A stretch of 64,000 nt of DNA from Deltaproteobacteria bacterium (GCA_017302715.1 JAFLCD010000011.1:1-64000), one strand, 5' to 3'; positions 1 to 9,340 are shown, counted from the stretch's first letter. Made by a program: numbers and translations. Notes: generated by a model from the letters alone, not told the origin.

Positions 1-173
1 AAATTTTCTGAATTTCTGAGACCAAGCTCAGCCAGTCTTGAAATAGATTTTTCTCTCGCTGTTGCCACGACGCGATGAGAGGTTTGGCTTAATTTTTTTG
101 CGATTTCTAGTCCGATTCCCGAACTCACTCCCGTCACCAATACGACCGCATCAGACTTTAGCCTTTCGCCCAT
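1..173 (-). CDS. Short-chain dehydrogenase/reductase, N-terminal part (runs off the window)
   Basis: Reading leftwards from an ATG at 173, the frame stays open to the window edge and gives the first 57 residues of a protein. It contains a hydrophobic beta strand followed by TGVSSGIG, the classical TGxxxGxG dinucleotide-binding turn of the SDR Rossmann fold, and then an amphipathic helix. SDR enzymes use NAD(P)H to oxidise or reduce small alcohols, ketones or sugars. The catalytic YxxxK part lies outside the window, so substrate and subfamily cannot be stated. It is divergent from the next gene, with only 77 bases between the two starts. Confidence 0.7.
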   Translation of the reverse strand, partial: MGERLKSDAVVLVTGVSSGIGLEIAKKLSQTSHRVVATAREKSISRLAELGLRNSEN

Positions 174-250
174 GCCCAATTAAAAAACTCCAACCACCGA
201 AAGGCAATCTCCTTTATTAAAGTGAGTGAACAAGTTTAAATAGATTTGAA

Positions 251-1006
251 ATGTCACAGCGATCACCACTGCGTGTTTTAAATTTGAATATGCATAAAGG
301 CTTTTCGAGTTTTAATCGTCGTTTTGTTTTGAATGAAATGCGTGAAGCTATTCGAAGTAGCGAAGCTGATCTCGTGTTTTTGCAAGAAGTGATTGGTGAG
401 CACAAATCTCATCAGAAAAATCATAAAAATTGGCCTGTGCAAACTCAGTACGAGTTTTTAGCAGATAGCATTTGGCATCATCATGCTTACGGACAAAATG
501 CTGTTTACCTAGATGGGCATCATGGCAATGCTTTGCTTTCTAAATTTCCGATTACGTTTTGGAAAAATATCGACATTTCTTGTCACGCTTTTGAATCACG
601 AGGATTTCTTCACTGTGTGATTGAAATTCCTGAGACGAGAGAAGAAATTCACTGCCTCTGCACTCATCTCGGTCTTTTCGATTATCATCGAAAAAAACAA
701 TACCAAATGATGAGCTCCTATATTCAAAAAAATATCCCCGAAGATGCTGCGATCGTTTTAGCAGGAGATTTTAATGATTGGCTTTTATCATCACGCTCAA
801 GATTTGCTCAGCCACTTGGACTTTTAGAAGTTTTCGAAAGCGTAGGATCTGAATTGCCTCGAAGTTTTCCTAGCTGGTTGCCCCTGTTAAAACTCGATAG
901 AATTTTTTGCAGGGGATTTAAAGTTTTGTCAGCTCAGACATTATCCGGAAAAATTTGGGCAGAGTTGTCGGACCACAAAGCATTATTGGCGGAAATTCAA
1001 AGATGA
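251..1006 (+). CDS. Endonuclease/exonuclease/phosphatase (EEP) family protein, YbhP-like
   Basis: A 251-residue EEP-fold hydrolase. The family blocks appear in order: an N-terminal NLNMHKG strand, FLQEV (metal-binding Glu), GNALLSKFP, THLG, AGDFND (catalytic Asp/Asn) and the C-terminal SDHKAL (catalytic His). The EEP fold cuts phosphodiester or phosphomonoester bonds with Mg2+; DNA, nucleotides, phosphoinositides and lipids are all known substrates. Its stop overlaps the start of a ClsB-like phospholipase D gene in an ATGA junction. The same EEP plus ClsB pairing exists in E. coli as ybhP-ybhO, so a role in lipid headgroup chemistry is a better guess than DNA repair. No signal peptide is seen. 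Confidence 0.8.
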   Translation: MSQRSPLRVLNLNMHKGFSSFNRRFVLNEMREAIRSSEADLVFLQEVIGEHKSHQKNHKNWPVQTQYEFLADSIWHHHAYGQNAVYLDGHHGNALLSKFPITFWKNIDISCHAFESRGFLHCVIEIPETREEIHCLCTHLGLFDYHRKKQYQMMSSYIQKNIPEDAAIVLAGDFNDWLLSSRSRFAQPLGLLEVFESVGSELPRSFPSWLPLLKLDRIFCRGFKVLSAQTLSGKIWAELSDHKALLAEIQR

Positions 1007-2163
1007 GTTTATGGACTAACGGAAATTCTCTTCAGTTACTAAACGGAGATGAATATTTTCAAGAGTTTTTTCAAGCGCTTTCAAATGCTAAAGAAGAAAT
1101 AAATGTCGAAACTTATATTTTAACCGAAGATGAAATTGGAAATGAATTTATCGATAAATTACTTCAGGCCAGAAAGCGTGGAGTAAAAGTTTTTCTTGTT
1201 ATCGATGGAGTGGGTTCCAGCGACCTCAGCACCGAATGCATTGAGAAAATGCAGAAAGCAGGAATTCAATTAAGAATTTTTCGACCCTACTCAAAACTCC
1301 ACAAGCTAAGAGAAATTTTTTTAAAACGTTTGCATCGAAAAGTTTCGGTGATTGATAAACAAATTGCCTTTGTTGGAGGAATTAATATCTCTCTCAACCA
1401 AAGCTCTCGGTTCGGCAAGGATTGTCTTTTAGATTATGCCGTTTCGGTAAAAGGGCCAGCCGTTGGACATATTCATCGAAGCCTTGAAAGTTTTTTTAGA
1501 AGACTCACGCAGGGCTGGAAGAGATTCGCTCACTTTTACAAACGAAAGCCTGATTTAAAAATTCCAAATGCTGGGAATATGCGAGCAGCTTTTATTTTAA
1601 GAGATAATATTTTTCACCGACGCGCGATCGAAGATCAGTATTTCGATGCGATTCGTAATGCTCAAACCGATATACTGATGGCGAACGCCTATTTTTTACC
1701 AAACTTTAGAATTCGACACGCTCTAAAAAAAGCTGCGCGAAGAAAAGTTAAAATCGGGCTTATCGTTCAAGGCAATGCTGAGTTTTGGTTTTTAAAAAGA
1801 GCGACTCGAGCTCTTTATCGAAGTTTTTTAAAATCAGGGATTGAAATCTATGAGTATGAGAAAGCGATTCTTCACGCCAAAGTGGCGGCCATCGATGGAA
1901 ACTGGGCCACAGTAGGATCGAGCAATTTAGAACCCTTTAGTTTATTTTTAAATTTAGAGGCCAATATGGTGATAGAAAATTCTGAGTTCGCTCAAAATTT
2001 AACTAAAAGATTAGAAAATGAGCTGAAAGAAGGGGCCACGAAAATAAATGCCCAAGCCTTTTTATCTTCTTCAAAATTTCAGCGCTTACTCGACAGACTT
2101 TGCTTTATATTTTTGCAAGGCCTTACTGGTTTATTAAAGCTGCTCCCGCAGAAACAAATCTAG
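1003..2163 (+). CDS. clsB: Cardiolipin synthase / phospholipase D family protein (ClsB-like)
   Basis: A 386-residue protein with two HKD-type motifs: the first in LHRKVSVID followed by GGIN, the second in LHAKVAAID followed by GSSNLEP. Paired HxKx4D motifs build one active site that transfers phosphatidyl groups, here probably forming cardiolipin from phosphatidylglycerol. The length and the lack of N-terminal transmembrane helices fit ClsB rather than ClsA. I start it at the ATG at 1003, which overlaps the EEP stop (ATGA); an in-frame TTG at 955 would add 16 residues that do not look conserved. The last 41 bases overlap the tail of the convergent gene on the other strand. Confidence 0.82.
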   Translation: MSLWTNGNSLQLLNGDEYFQEFFQALSNAKEEINVETYILTEDEIGNEFIDKLLQARKRGVKVFLVIDGVGSSDLSTECIEKMQKAGIQLRIFRPYSKLHKLREIFLKRLHRKVSVIDKQIAFVGGINISLNQSSRFGKDCLLDYAVSVKGPAVGHIHRSLESFFRRLTQGWKRFAHFYKRKPDLKIPNAGNMRAAFILRDNIFHRRAIEDQYFDAIRNAQTDILMANAYFLPNFRIRHALKKAARRKVKIGLIVQGNAEFWFLKRATRALYRSFLKSGIEIYEYEKAILHAKVAAIDGNWATVGSSNLEPFSLFLNLEANMVIENSEFAQNLTKRLENELKEGATKINAQAFLSSSKFQRLLDRLCFIFLQGLTGLLKLLPQKQI

Positions 2164-3157
2164 TTTCATCTCCTTGCGAAGCCCCACCAACTCTTGAAAT
2201 GTGAGTACGACAAAAACTTGATTCGACAGGAGGTAAAATAATATTTGGCGGCGCAAATACATTGAGCCAATTTTTTGCCACTTCTGGCTTCATTAAATCA
2301 CGAACTTCAGAACCATATTGCCCATCACCGATAATCATCTCTGCTAATTGCGTTTCTACTGAGCGAATCGTTTTGATCATTGAATCAGAAGATCCAAACA
2401 CAAGAGCAAAAGACGCCTCTTTTTTTAAAACTTTCAATTTTTTGAGAAAGGGATCCTGTTTATTTAATCCAACGGCGAGAAGACTTGAATAAATTTCTCC
2501 GATTTTATCTCTAATAAGGCTCAAATAATCCTTACGAAAATTTGGTGAAGTTTTCAAAAATTCATCTGTAATTTTTCCAGTAAAAAGACTCTGCAACCAA
2601 GCTGCACGAAGTTTTTGCTTATTAGGCACATTGAATCCGCGAAGTTTTAACCTATCCCAAAAAACATTTTCTATCTTACGTTGCTCTCGTTTTAATTTTT
2701 GAACTTCTCTGAACTGTGAAATTAAATCGGGAAGTAAAAATATGGCCGGTCCGCTTAACAAACTCGTCACGAAAACAGCAGAACCTAACGCCAGACTCGT
2801 TGACGTTGAAATGTCACGTTCAAGCATTTGAGCTCCGAATGTCATCGCAACAAAAGTTGCAAAACCTGAAAATATATAAGAGGTCTCCACCTGAACGTGT
2901 AATTTAGAATTGCGAAAAGGATTGATTGTGAACTCGGCCTGGGCTGCCTTCGCACTCGTCTGACTCTCATTAAAAACAAGAAGCTCTGAGGATCGGTCAG
3001 AATTTTCAACTGATGGGCGGGGATCGGAGTACATCGATTGCAATAAATTCGCGATTCGGTCCGCCTCTTGAATTGCGGCTTCCCTACTTTGAGCCTGTAT
3101 ATTTGAAGAACTTAAGAAAACTAAAACCCCTAAAATATAAAAGAGCGAATAGCGCAT
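2123..3157 (-). CDS. Exported protein of unknown function with two hydrophobic segments
   Basis: A 344-residue protein. It begins with a clear Sec signal peptide (MRYSLFYILGVLVFLSSS, cleavage near IQAQS). Two further hydrophobic stretches follow around residues 95-115 and 125-150, and the C-terminal half is charged and probably helical. I chose the ATG at 3157 because it puts the signal peptide at the very start; an upstream TTG at 3178 adds seven residues. I do not recognise the family. It ends inside the convergent clsB-like gene with 41 bases of overlap. It lies downstream of tRNA-Ile on the same strand. Confidence 0.6.
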   Translation of the reverse strand: MRYSLFYILGVLVFLSSSNIQAQSREAAIQEADRIANLLQSMYSDPRPSVENSDRSSELLVFNESQTSAKAAQAEFTINPFRNSKLHVQVETSYIFSGFATFVAMTFGAQMLERDISTSTSLALGSAVFVTSLLSGPAIFLLPDLISQFREVQKLKREQRKIENVFWDRLKLRGFNVPNKQKLRAAWLQSLFTGKITDEFLKTSPNFRKDYLSLIRDKIGEIYSSLLAVGLNKQDPFLKKLKVLKKEASFALVFGSSDSMIKTIRSVETQLAEMIIGDGQYGSEVRDLMKPEVAKNWLNVFAPPNIILPPVESSFCRTHISRVGGASQGDETRFVSAGAALINQ

Positions 3158-3215
3158 GCGAAGGGGATAAAGAGGCAACTAACAAAAGTCAAATTTTCCG
3201 TAGAAAATGAAAAAA

Positions 3216-3292
3216 TGGTGGGCCTGGGAGAATTCGAATCTCCGACCTCGTCCTTATCAGGGACGCGCTCTAACCAACTGAGCTACAAGCCC
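3216..3292 (-). tRNA. tRNA-Ile(GAT)
   Basis: A complete cloverleaf on the minus strand. The acceptor arm GGGCTTG pairs with CAGGCCC. The D arm (GCTC...GAGC) is followed by an anticodon stem CGTCC/GGACG around loop CTGATAA, giving anticodon GAT, then a T arm GGAGA/TCTCC with TTCGAAT. The CCA end is encoded and is followed by a run of T. This isoacceptor usually sits between 16S and 23S in an rrn operon; here it stands alone about 6.2 kb downstream of the 16S gene. Confidence 0.95.
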
Positions 3293-3362
3293 ACGCCATA
3301 CCGTATAATTCGATGAAACTACTTCGGACTTTTAAGATTCTCAAGATCTCTCTTCGAAAATT

Positions 3363-3815
3363 TTAGTTCAGCTTTTCGAGAGCTCGAACAAGTCTGTCCA
3401 CCCTCTCGCCGCTCATTAAGTCGCAGTAATCGGCATTTAGACCGCTCTCTTCATTAGGTCGGGCGAAGACCAATAACTCAGTGTTTTTGGTCCATTTTTT
3501 CAAAACTTGCTTTCCTGATTTGCCACTAATAGCAGTCTTGATCACAAAAGAATTTTGCTGATCTTCAGGTACTAAATCTTTTCCTTTAAACGCCTTTACC
3601 AGCTGAACATTCATTTCGACGCCGTGTGGATGTTCCTTCGGACGAACGCTTGGCAACCTTCCCGTTTGCTTTACTTTCAAAATTTTTACCACAGACACAA
3701 AGTCAGCGCCTTTTTGATAGCTAGGAATATCGAATGGCTCAAGACCTGGGCATTGAGCGAACAAAATGTTCAATCCTAAAAAAACAAAAACAAATATAGA
3801 AGTTAAAAATTTCAT
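3363..3815 (-). CDS. Small secreted protein of unknown function, possibly NTR/TIMP-like fold
   Basis: A 150-residue protein with a strong signal peptide (FLTSIFVFVFLGLNILFA, then Q-C). A good Shine-Dalgarno, GAGGAGG, sits 7 bases before the ATG. The mature part has two or three cysteines and alternating strands of the type VSVVKILKV ... VQLVKAFKG ... ELLVFARP, ending in YCDLM. This loosely recalls the beta-barrel NTR/TIMP-like exported proteins, but I cannot confirm it. Cys directly after the hydrophobic core is not in a canonical lipobox. It lies alone between a tRNA gene and a glycosyltransferase. Confidence 0.65.
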   Translation of the reverse strand: MKFLTSIFVFVFLGLNILFAQCPGLEPFDIPSYQKGADFVSVVKILKVKQTGRLPSVRPKEHPHGVEMNVQLVKAFKGKDLVPEDQQNSFVIKTAISGKSGKQVLKKWTKNTELLVFARPNEESGLNADYCDLMSGERVDRLVRALEKLN

Positions 3816-3863
3816 GAAAGTCCCTCCTCAGACAGAGAATAGTTTACGAAGAGCGGCTTGCAT

Positions 3864-5141
3864 TTACAAGTCAAAATGACGAGTCGCTATTTCAATAAGC
3901 TCCCTGGCTCGATGAAAATAAGTGTGTCGAGATCGAACTTTTTCTCTTCCTGCTGCAGATATTTTTTGTCGTTCCGATTCATGTGAGAGAAAATAATCAA
4001 TTTTCTCAGAGGCCTCTTCAATATTTTGATAAGTCGCGATTTCATTTTTTTTAAACAAACGCGGCAAATCACCTCGTTCATCCGTCAAAGGAAATCCACC
4101 TACCGCCAACACGGCTAAAGGCCGATCATGAACTAAATTTGTAAATTGCATTTTAGTCGCGCAAAATTGGATTTTTGCAGAAGCGAAAAAGGCATAAAGC
4201 TCATCATCACTCAGTCTTCGAATTTCTGATTTTTCTGGGTAACCTAAAATCCAAGGCCGCCATGTCTCTCCACCATAGATCTGAATATTTTTTTTCTGAA
4301 GGGCGTTTAGGTAAGCAACCAGTTGATAATAAGAATAAATATAAGAAGCTCGGCCAAAACTATATTGAATGTGTGAAAAAGCATTTTCGGGCAGTAAGGT
4401 CTTTAAGTTATTTTTAAAATTTTCGAGTGCAACTGTAAATTTCTTTGGATCGGAATAGACGATACTAAAGAGACGATCAATCTCAGGATGAAATTTATCG
4501 TACCAACCAATGATCTCCATTTCATTTTCATGAGTTAAATTTGGAAACAATGTGATCAGTTGATTGGTAAGCTCAATTGCATAGTGATTAATATGCCACA
4601 TTCGAAGCGGCTCAAAATTGTCTACGGGCGGATGCATATCCGAAAGAAAAGGTGTCCCCACAAATCCTAAAGTCGTACTCAATTTATTTTTTAAATCTTC
4701 CGAGATTTCTCGATTAAATAAGTCACTGTCAATCGCCAGAGGAAGCCATTCTGTAGAGAGGTTTCGCTCTTTAAAAAAATTCAAATGTTCAGAATCCGCA
4801 GTCAAAAATAAAATATCTTCCATGGGCTTTGAGCGGGGAAATCGATCGCGAAGCACAATCGAAGAACAAAGTGGAGCTTCCCAATGCCAGCAAATCAAAG
4901 GAATTTTTGAATGGGCAAAATATTTCTCTAACTCAACTCCACTTGCAAAATTATCGAAGAGATAAAAATTATTAGTTAGACAAAACTGCGGATTAAAATC
5001 TTTGAGTTGATTGCAAATTTTTTCGACTGAAAGTCCATCTTCAAGATCGATCGTTAAAACCTGATGCCCGAGTTTCTGAAATTCTTTGGTTAAAAATCCA
5101 AGAATGGGATCTTTCCATTTTAGAATCGCAATCGAAAGCAC
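3864..5141 (-). CDS. CgeB/DUF3880-like glycosyltransferase
   Basis: A 425-residue, soluble, probably GT-B fold protein. The N-terminal half resembles the CgeB/DUF3880 type: short beta strands, a CWHWEAP segment, then LTADSEH and a WLPLAID turn. The C-terminal half carries LGFVGTPF, a YGGETW segment and a nucleotide-sugar binding region (NLVHDRPLAVLAVGGFPLTDERGD), followed by a helix with the AGREKVRSRHTY pattern typical of group 1 glycosyltransferase ends. It probably adds a sugar to a surface glycan or protein; neither donor nor acceptor can be read from sequence. It is a single gene, with no other glycan genes adjacent. Confidence 0.72.
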   Translation of the reverse strand: MLSIAILKWKDPILGFLTKEFQKLGHQVLTIDLEDGLSVEKICNQLKDFNPQFCLTNNFYLFDNFASGVELEKYFAHSKIPLICWHWEAPLCSSIVLRDRFPRSKPMEDILFLTADSEHLNFFKERNLSTEWLPLAIDSDLFNREISEDLKNKLSTTLGFVGTPFLSDMHPPVDNFEPLRMWHINHYAIELTNQLITLFPNLTHENEMEIIGWYDKFHPEIDRLFSIVYSDPKKFTVALENFKNNLKTLLPENAFSHIQYSFGRASYIYSYYQLVAYLNALQKKNIQIYGGETWRPWILGYPEKSEIRRLSDDELYAFFASAKIQFCATKMQFTNLVHDRPLAVLAVGGFPLTDERGDLPRLFKKNEIATYQNIEEASEKIDYFLSHESERQKISAAGREKVRSRHTYFHRARELIEIATRHFDL

Positions 5142-5265
5142 ATCTTCAAGATTACGGGCAGCCGAAATAAAAGAAAAGTTTTAGACCGCAGAAGGCCAAA
5201 AAACCTGATCTAATTTTCTAAGTTTCACCACAATCGAAGGTCAGGTCACAAATGTTGATTAGCGA

Positions 5266-5271
5266 TATAAT
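5266..5271 (+). promoter_or_regulatory. Possible -10 element of the GAF histidine kinase gene
   Basis: An exact TATAAT lies 18 bases before the ATG at 5290, in the gap between two divergent genes. No good -35 hexamer is visible at 16-18 bases, so the call rests on the -10 match alone. It would give a very short leader. Confidence 0.3.
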
Positions 5272-5289
5272 AATGTTGAGGTGAGCGCT

Positions 5290-6537
5290 ATGAAACTTCA
5301 TTGGGCAGGGGCAACTCATCATTCTGAACCCCATTTAGATTTACCTTCTTCTCATTTTGAAGATTTTGTTGGAGTGATCCAACAACTTTCGCACTGTCGA
5401 GATCTTCAGTCGGTGATGACTGTCGTTCGAACAGCAGCACGAAAATTAACGGGAGCTGATGGAGCCACATTTGTTCTACGCGATAATGAGCACTGCTTCT
5501 ACGCTGACGAAGACGCTATTAGTCCGCTGTGGAAAGGACAAAAATTTCCACTCAAAGCCTGTATCAGCGGATGGGCTATGCTTCACCAAGAATCTGTTGT
5601 TATTGGCGATATATATACGGATCCGAGGATTCCCATCGATGCCTATCGCCCAACTTTCGTTAAAAGTTTGGTTATGGTTCCCATTCGAAAGGCTTCTCCT
5701 ATCGGAGCCATTGGAACTTATTGGGCTACGAAGCGAACTCCGACTTCAGAAGAAATTGCCACTCTTCAAGCGCTAGCCGACACCACTTCGGTCGCTATGG
5801 AAAATTTACAACTCTATTCAGATCTTCAAAATAAAATCTCAGATCTTAAAACGACAAATGAAGAGCTTAATCGATTTGCACAAATGACAGCTCACGATTT
5901 TCGAGAGCCTTTAAGAATCATAAGTACATATACTGCGCTTTTAGAAGCTGAGGCCGGAGACAAATTGAGTGCTCAAGAAAAAGAGTATATTCAGTTTGCA
6001 GAAAATCATGCACAGAGATTGCACAAACTCATTGAAAATTTAACTTTGTATTTTAATATCAGCGCTACAGATAAAAAATTTGAAAAAATTCATCTTCAGG
6101 ATGCCGTTCAAGCGGCCGCGGAAATTATTAATCCGCTTATGAGCGGAAGTCCTCAAGCAAAATTTACCTATGCCCATTTACCTCATGTGCATGGAAATCT
6201 GCCCATGCTCACTCAAGTTTTCGCGCATTTATTTTCTAATTCCATTAAGTTTAAAAGTGAGAAGTTTCCAGAAATTCAAATTTCGAGCAGAGAAACTGAA
6301 AAAGATTGGATCATTGAAGTTAAAGATAATGGGATGGGAATCGATAAAGTCGATTCCCAAAATATTTTCGATCTCATCCATCGCCTTCATCCACAAGATA
6401 AATACCCGGGAGCTGGAATTGGTTTAGCGATTTGTAAAAAGATTATTAGCCTTCATCATGGTCGAATTTGGGTGGATTCTAAACTTGGCCAAGGAAGCAC
6501 TTTCTCAATAGCGCTCCCCAGATTTCGTTTTTCCTAG
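5290..6537 (+). CDS. Soluble sensor histidine kinase with GAF domain
   Basis: A 415-residue kinase. Residues about 25-180 form a GAF sensor domain. A short helix leads to a HisKA dimerisation domain with the phospho-acceptor box AHDFREPLR. The HATPase_c domain follows, with a degenerate N box (HLFSNSIKF), DNGMGI (G1) and GAGIGLAICKKII (G2). There are no transmembrane segments and no receiver domain, so it probably senses a cytoplasmic ligand and signals to an unlinked regulator. GAGGTG sits 6 bases before the ATG at 5290, which I prefer to the GTG at 5281. It is divergent from the glycosyltransferase gene. Confidence 0.85.
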   Translation: MKLHWAGATHHSEPHLDLPSSHFEDFVGVIQQLSHCRDLQSVMTVVRTAARKLTGADGATFVLRDNEHCFYADEDAISPLWKGQKFPLKACISGWAMLHQESVVIGDIYTDPRIPIDAYRPTFVKSLVMVPIRKASPIGAIGTYWATKRTPTSEEIATLQALADTTSVAMENLQLYSDLQNKISDLKTTNEELNRFAQMTAHDFREPLRIISTYTALLEAEAGDKLSAQEKEYIQFAENHAQRLHKLIENLTLYFNISATDKKFEKIHLQDAVQAAAEIINPLMSGSPQAKFTYAHLPHVHGNLPMLTQVFAHLFSNSIKFKSEKFPEIQISSRETEKDWIIEVKDNGMGIDKVDSQNIFDLIHRLHPQDKYPGAGIGLAICKKIISLHHGRIWVDSKLGQGSTFSIALPRFRFS

Positions 6538-6574
6538 GATCGTTTCACTCCCCGGACTAAAATAACGGGTAGAA

Positions 6575-8149
6575 ATGCATTTTACTCTGTTTAGAAATAT
6601 TGGAATCATTATTTTCATCGGCATTCCGTTAACAGATGCCAAAGACAGTTCATCTTTTCAGAAAATATTCGAATATCCCAACCAAGGCGTTGCTTGGAAT
6701 AGCGCAAAACATTCTCACGATTATTCCAATTCAAATTTGCAAAACGAAGTTAGATCTAGCATTGATCTTTTAATTAATGATCCAAATGGATTTCAAAACA
6801 AAATTGATCAATTGAACTTGGAGCAGAGAAAGCTTCTCTCTGAGGACGATCTTAACTCACGAACGGACCCCATAGATTTACTTTCTTTAGAACTTAAAAA
6901 TCGAATTGAAGCAAAGTTATCAGAAGAACAAATTGATTTAACCATTTGGTCAATCGACCGCTCTCAGCTTTGGTCACTCGCTAAGTATCGACTCAAAACA
7001 ATATTGGACCCTTCCCTCAAACTAGGGTCTGGATTTTCTGTATTTAGAAAAAATGGCTTAGACAATCGAGAAGTTCTCTTTGCATGTGTGGACAGTGAAA
7101 AAACAAAATTCGATTTTTCAATAGCTGACATTCGATTTGAGAAGAAAAATTTCTCCGAAAAAACCAATCCATTAAAAAATTGGAAATGTAGAAACCAAAA
7201 TTTTCAAATCTCTTGGGAAAACGTTTCTCCTACTTTAAATTCTAAGGAAATTTCGGCTCTAGCGACTAATCCTCTTATTCAATTTAAAGATCGAAAAGAA
7301 ATACACCTTGTAAGCAGCATTACCTTAACGAATTCCATTTCCTCTTCTAGCCTTCAAATCACAAAAAAATTTTTAGAATGGGAGCTCGGCTTCAAAGAGA
7401 AAGAATTTCGAGAAAATATCCCACTTAAATCGAGGCTTTTAGAACTTCTACCAATCACCGATGTTTTTCTACCATTTCCTGACATCCCCAATGCCAATCA
7501 ATTTCAATTGAGCTTTCGAAATGCAAACGCGTCTGAATTGATTCTTGAAAAAGAAATAAGCAATCCTGAGCAGCCTCATTTAAAGATAAAAGTTTATTTT
7601 CATATTTTTCTTCCACTTCTAAAAAGCGCGAAAGCTGAAGGTGCAAATGGACTTAGCTTTTCTTTAAATGAAATGGCGAACTTACTTCAAAACAGGCTCT
7701 CTAAAAATTCTTCTCAGCTCACCATCTTTGACCTCGCCTGCTTTTCTAAAAAATACCTTTCTTCGTGGACACTCGCCTCTCGACTCACTCAAAGTAAAAA
7801 TATTCCAGTGCTGATCGCCTCTGCTGAAGGTCATCCCGCAGAAAATCCTGCACAAATTTTAATTCAAATGGATTTTATCATTCGCGGAATTAATCAAATT
7901 TTATCGGGGGGCAATTTATACGCCGTTCAGAGTGAACTTCAGAAATCCTCTATCAAATTAGATCTAATGAGAATGCTACTTAAGCCATTTCACGCATTTG
8001 GATTTTTTAAAAATCTGGAAATCGCAAAAACTTTTTCCCCCGTAAGTAATTTAGATGAATCTTTTAAAGATTTAATAACTTCTAAAAACTTTTGGGTTCT
8101 AAAATTAAAAACTTCTTCGACAGAAAAAATCTTCCCACCTGGAATTTAA
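6575..8149 (+). CDS. Exported protein of unknown function
   Basis: A 524-residue protein with a signal peptide (hydrophobic core IGIIIFIGIPLTDA) and no other clear membrane segment. GGGTAG precedes the ATG. The mature part is rich in Lys, Ser, Asn and Phe. A two-Cys region lies near residues 170-205, and a more conserved-looking stretch sits near residues 380-450 (FDLACFSKKYLSSW, IPVLIASAEGHP). I do not recognise the family. Possibilities are a periplasmic or surface-associated protein. It follows the histidine kinase by 37 bases on the same strand and ends 2 bases from a convergent SGNH hydrolase. Confidence 0.65.
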   Translation: MHFTLFRNIGIIIFIGIPLTDAKDSSSFQKIFEYPNQGVAWNSAKHSHDYSNSNLQNEVRSSIDLLINDPNGFQNKIDQLNLEQRKLLSEDDLNSRTDPIDLLSLELKNRIEAKLSEEQIDLTIWSIDRSQLWSLAKYRLKTILDPSLKLGSGFSVFRKNGLDNREVLFACVDSEKTKFDFSIADIRFEKKNFSEKTNPLKNWKCRNQNFQISWENVSPTLNSKEISALATNPLIQFKDRKEIHLVSSITLTNSISSSSLQITKKFLEWELGFKEKEFRENIPLKSRLLELLPITDVFLPFPDIPNANQFQLSFRNANASELILEKEISNPEQPHLKIKVYFHIFLPLLKSAKAEGANGLSFSLNEMANLLQNRLSKNSSQLTIFDLACFSKKYLSSWTLASRLTQSKNIPVLIASAEGHPAENPAQILIQMDFIIRGINQILSGGNLYAVQSELQKSSIKLDLMRMLLKPFHAFGFFKNLEIAKTFSPVSNLDESFKDLITSKNFWVLKLKTSSTEKIFPPGI

Positions 8150-8151
8150 TA

Positions 8152-9291
8152 TTAATTTGAATTATTAAAAATAAAGTCTCGCGCTGGCTTTATACCATTA
8201 TAGAAATCATTCGCAATTCGCTGCTGGCCCTCTTTAGACGGATGCCATGCATCTAAATCGTTTAAATCTTTCGCTCCCCCTAGTTGGGTAAGAGCTTCTG
8301 CATAAAAGAATTTAATAGGAGAATTAGGAGAATCAGGAGTGTTCCCATTCATTTCCTCTACTAAATTTTGAAGTCGAGAATTAATTCGAATTTGCAGAGT
8401 TTTAATTCCGTCTCTATAGCTACCAGGCTTAAGTGATTCAAAAGAATTGTATACCGTTTCAAAAAATGGATATTTTTTTGAATCTTTTCCATGCAATTCT
8501 TGAGCTTCATCTCTCGCTTTGAAAAATTCTTCAAATTGTGTAAGGCCAAAAATCACGACTGCAGATTTCGAACTCTTAGGCAAATGATTTGCCAAACGCA
8601 CAAGCTCTTCTCGATAGTGACGAATAAATGTCTCTTCAATCATTTTGAAAGTGACTTCGGGTGACTTGCGCTGCGCCTCATTCAGACCCTTCACCCAATC
8701 CAGATTATTATGACCAATCCAAATCAAAGTAATTTGCGGAGCTGGCTTTTGCGAAATCACATCATCGATTTGTTCAGAAAAACTTCGAATTCCAAAAATA
8801 TATCTTTGATTGGCAGTAAGTGGTTGAGGCTCATCAAAAACGGCTGCCATTGGTGTTGCAAAATTAGTCACCTTCACTGAAGTCTCAGCAGCCAATTTTT
8901 TAAATAAACTTGAAGAGGTCAATGCGTCTGGATTTAAAACCGCATTTTTATTTTGATGAGTGCGAATCTGCCAAATATTAGAAGTCATCGTGTCTAAATG
9001 AAAATCACTCGCAAGACTGTCGCCGATGACACTCACTCTCAAAGATTTACCTTCAATATAATCTGGAGTTTGAGCAGAAATAGGATTCGAATAAAAACAA
9101 ACTGCGCCTGTGCAAACCATAGCTCCTGCAACAGCGACTCCAACTCCAGCTTTGAGGCTCGATGTAAGCTTTTTACAAAACCCAGATTTCGCTCGCGAAT
9201 TTGATTCAGACGACGCAGCAAATCCAGGCGAGCTGCCAAAACTAGCCACCAAAAAACTTACGATTAAAATAGAAAGCCAAGAGCGTTTCAT
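8152..9291 (-). CDS. Exported SGNH/GDSL-family hydrolase
   Basis: A 379-residue protein. The SGNH blocks are visible: VIGDSLASD (nucleophile Ser, block I), a WIGHNNLDW segment in place of the GxND block III, and DAWHPSKEG (Asp and His of block V). This family removes acyl or acetyl groups from lipids or polysaccharides, including peptidoglycan and O-antigen. The N-terminus is a signal peptide ending near FAAS, followed by a second hydrophobic stretch (AGVGVAVAGAMVCTGAVC), so the enzyme may stay anchored in the inner membrane. I start it at the ATG at 9291; a GTG at 9300 is possible. No block II Gly was identified with certainty. Confidence 0.78.
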   Translation of the reverse strand: MKRSWLSILIVSFLVASFGSSPGFAASSESNSRAKSGFCKKLTSSLKAGVGVAVAGAMVCTGAVCFYSNPISAQTPDYIEGKSLRVSVIGDSLASDFHLDTMTSNIWQIRTHQNKNAVLNPDALTSSSLFKKLAAETSVKVTNFATPMAAVFDEPQPLTANQRYIFGIRSFSEQIDDVISQKPAPQITLIWIGHNNLDWVKGLNEAQRKSPEVTFKMIEETFIRHYREELVRLANHLPKSSKSAVVIFGLTQFEEFFKARDEAQELHGKDSKKYPFFETVYNSFESLKPGSYRDGIKTLQIRINSRLQNLVEEMNGNTPDSPNSPIKFFYAEALTQLGGAKDLNDLDAWHPSKEGQQRIANDFYNGIKPARDFIFNNSN

Positions 9292-9340
9292 AGAAGACAC
9301 CAGCTTCTACAAGACTTCATTCAAAACAGATAGATGGTTG

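Noticed and set aside
3011-3021. GGGGATCGGAG, similar to the 10-base word
   Set aside because: Contains an inserted base and lies far outside the field; treated as chance.
3216-3292. tRNA-Ile as an integration site of a mobile element
   Set aside because: No integrase or repeated tRNA 3' end seen on either side.
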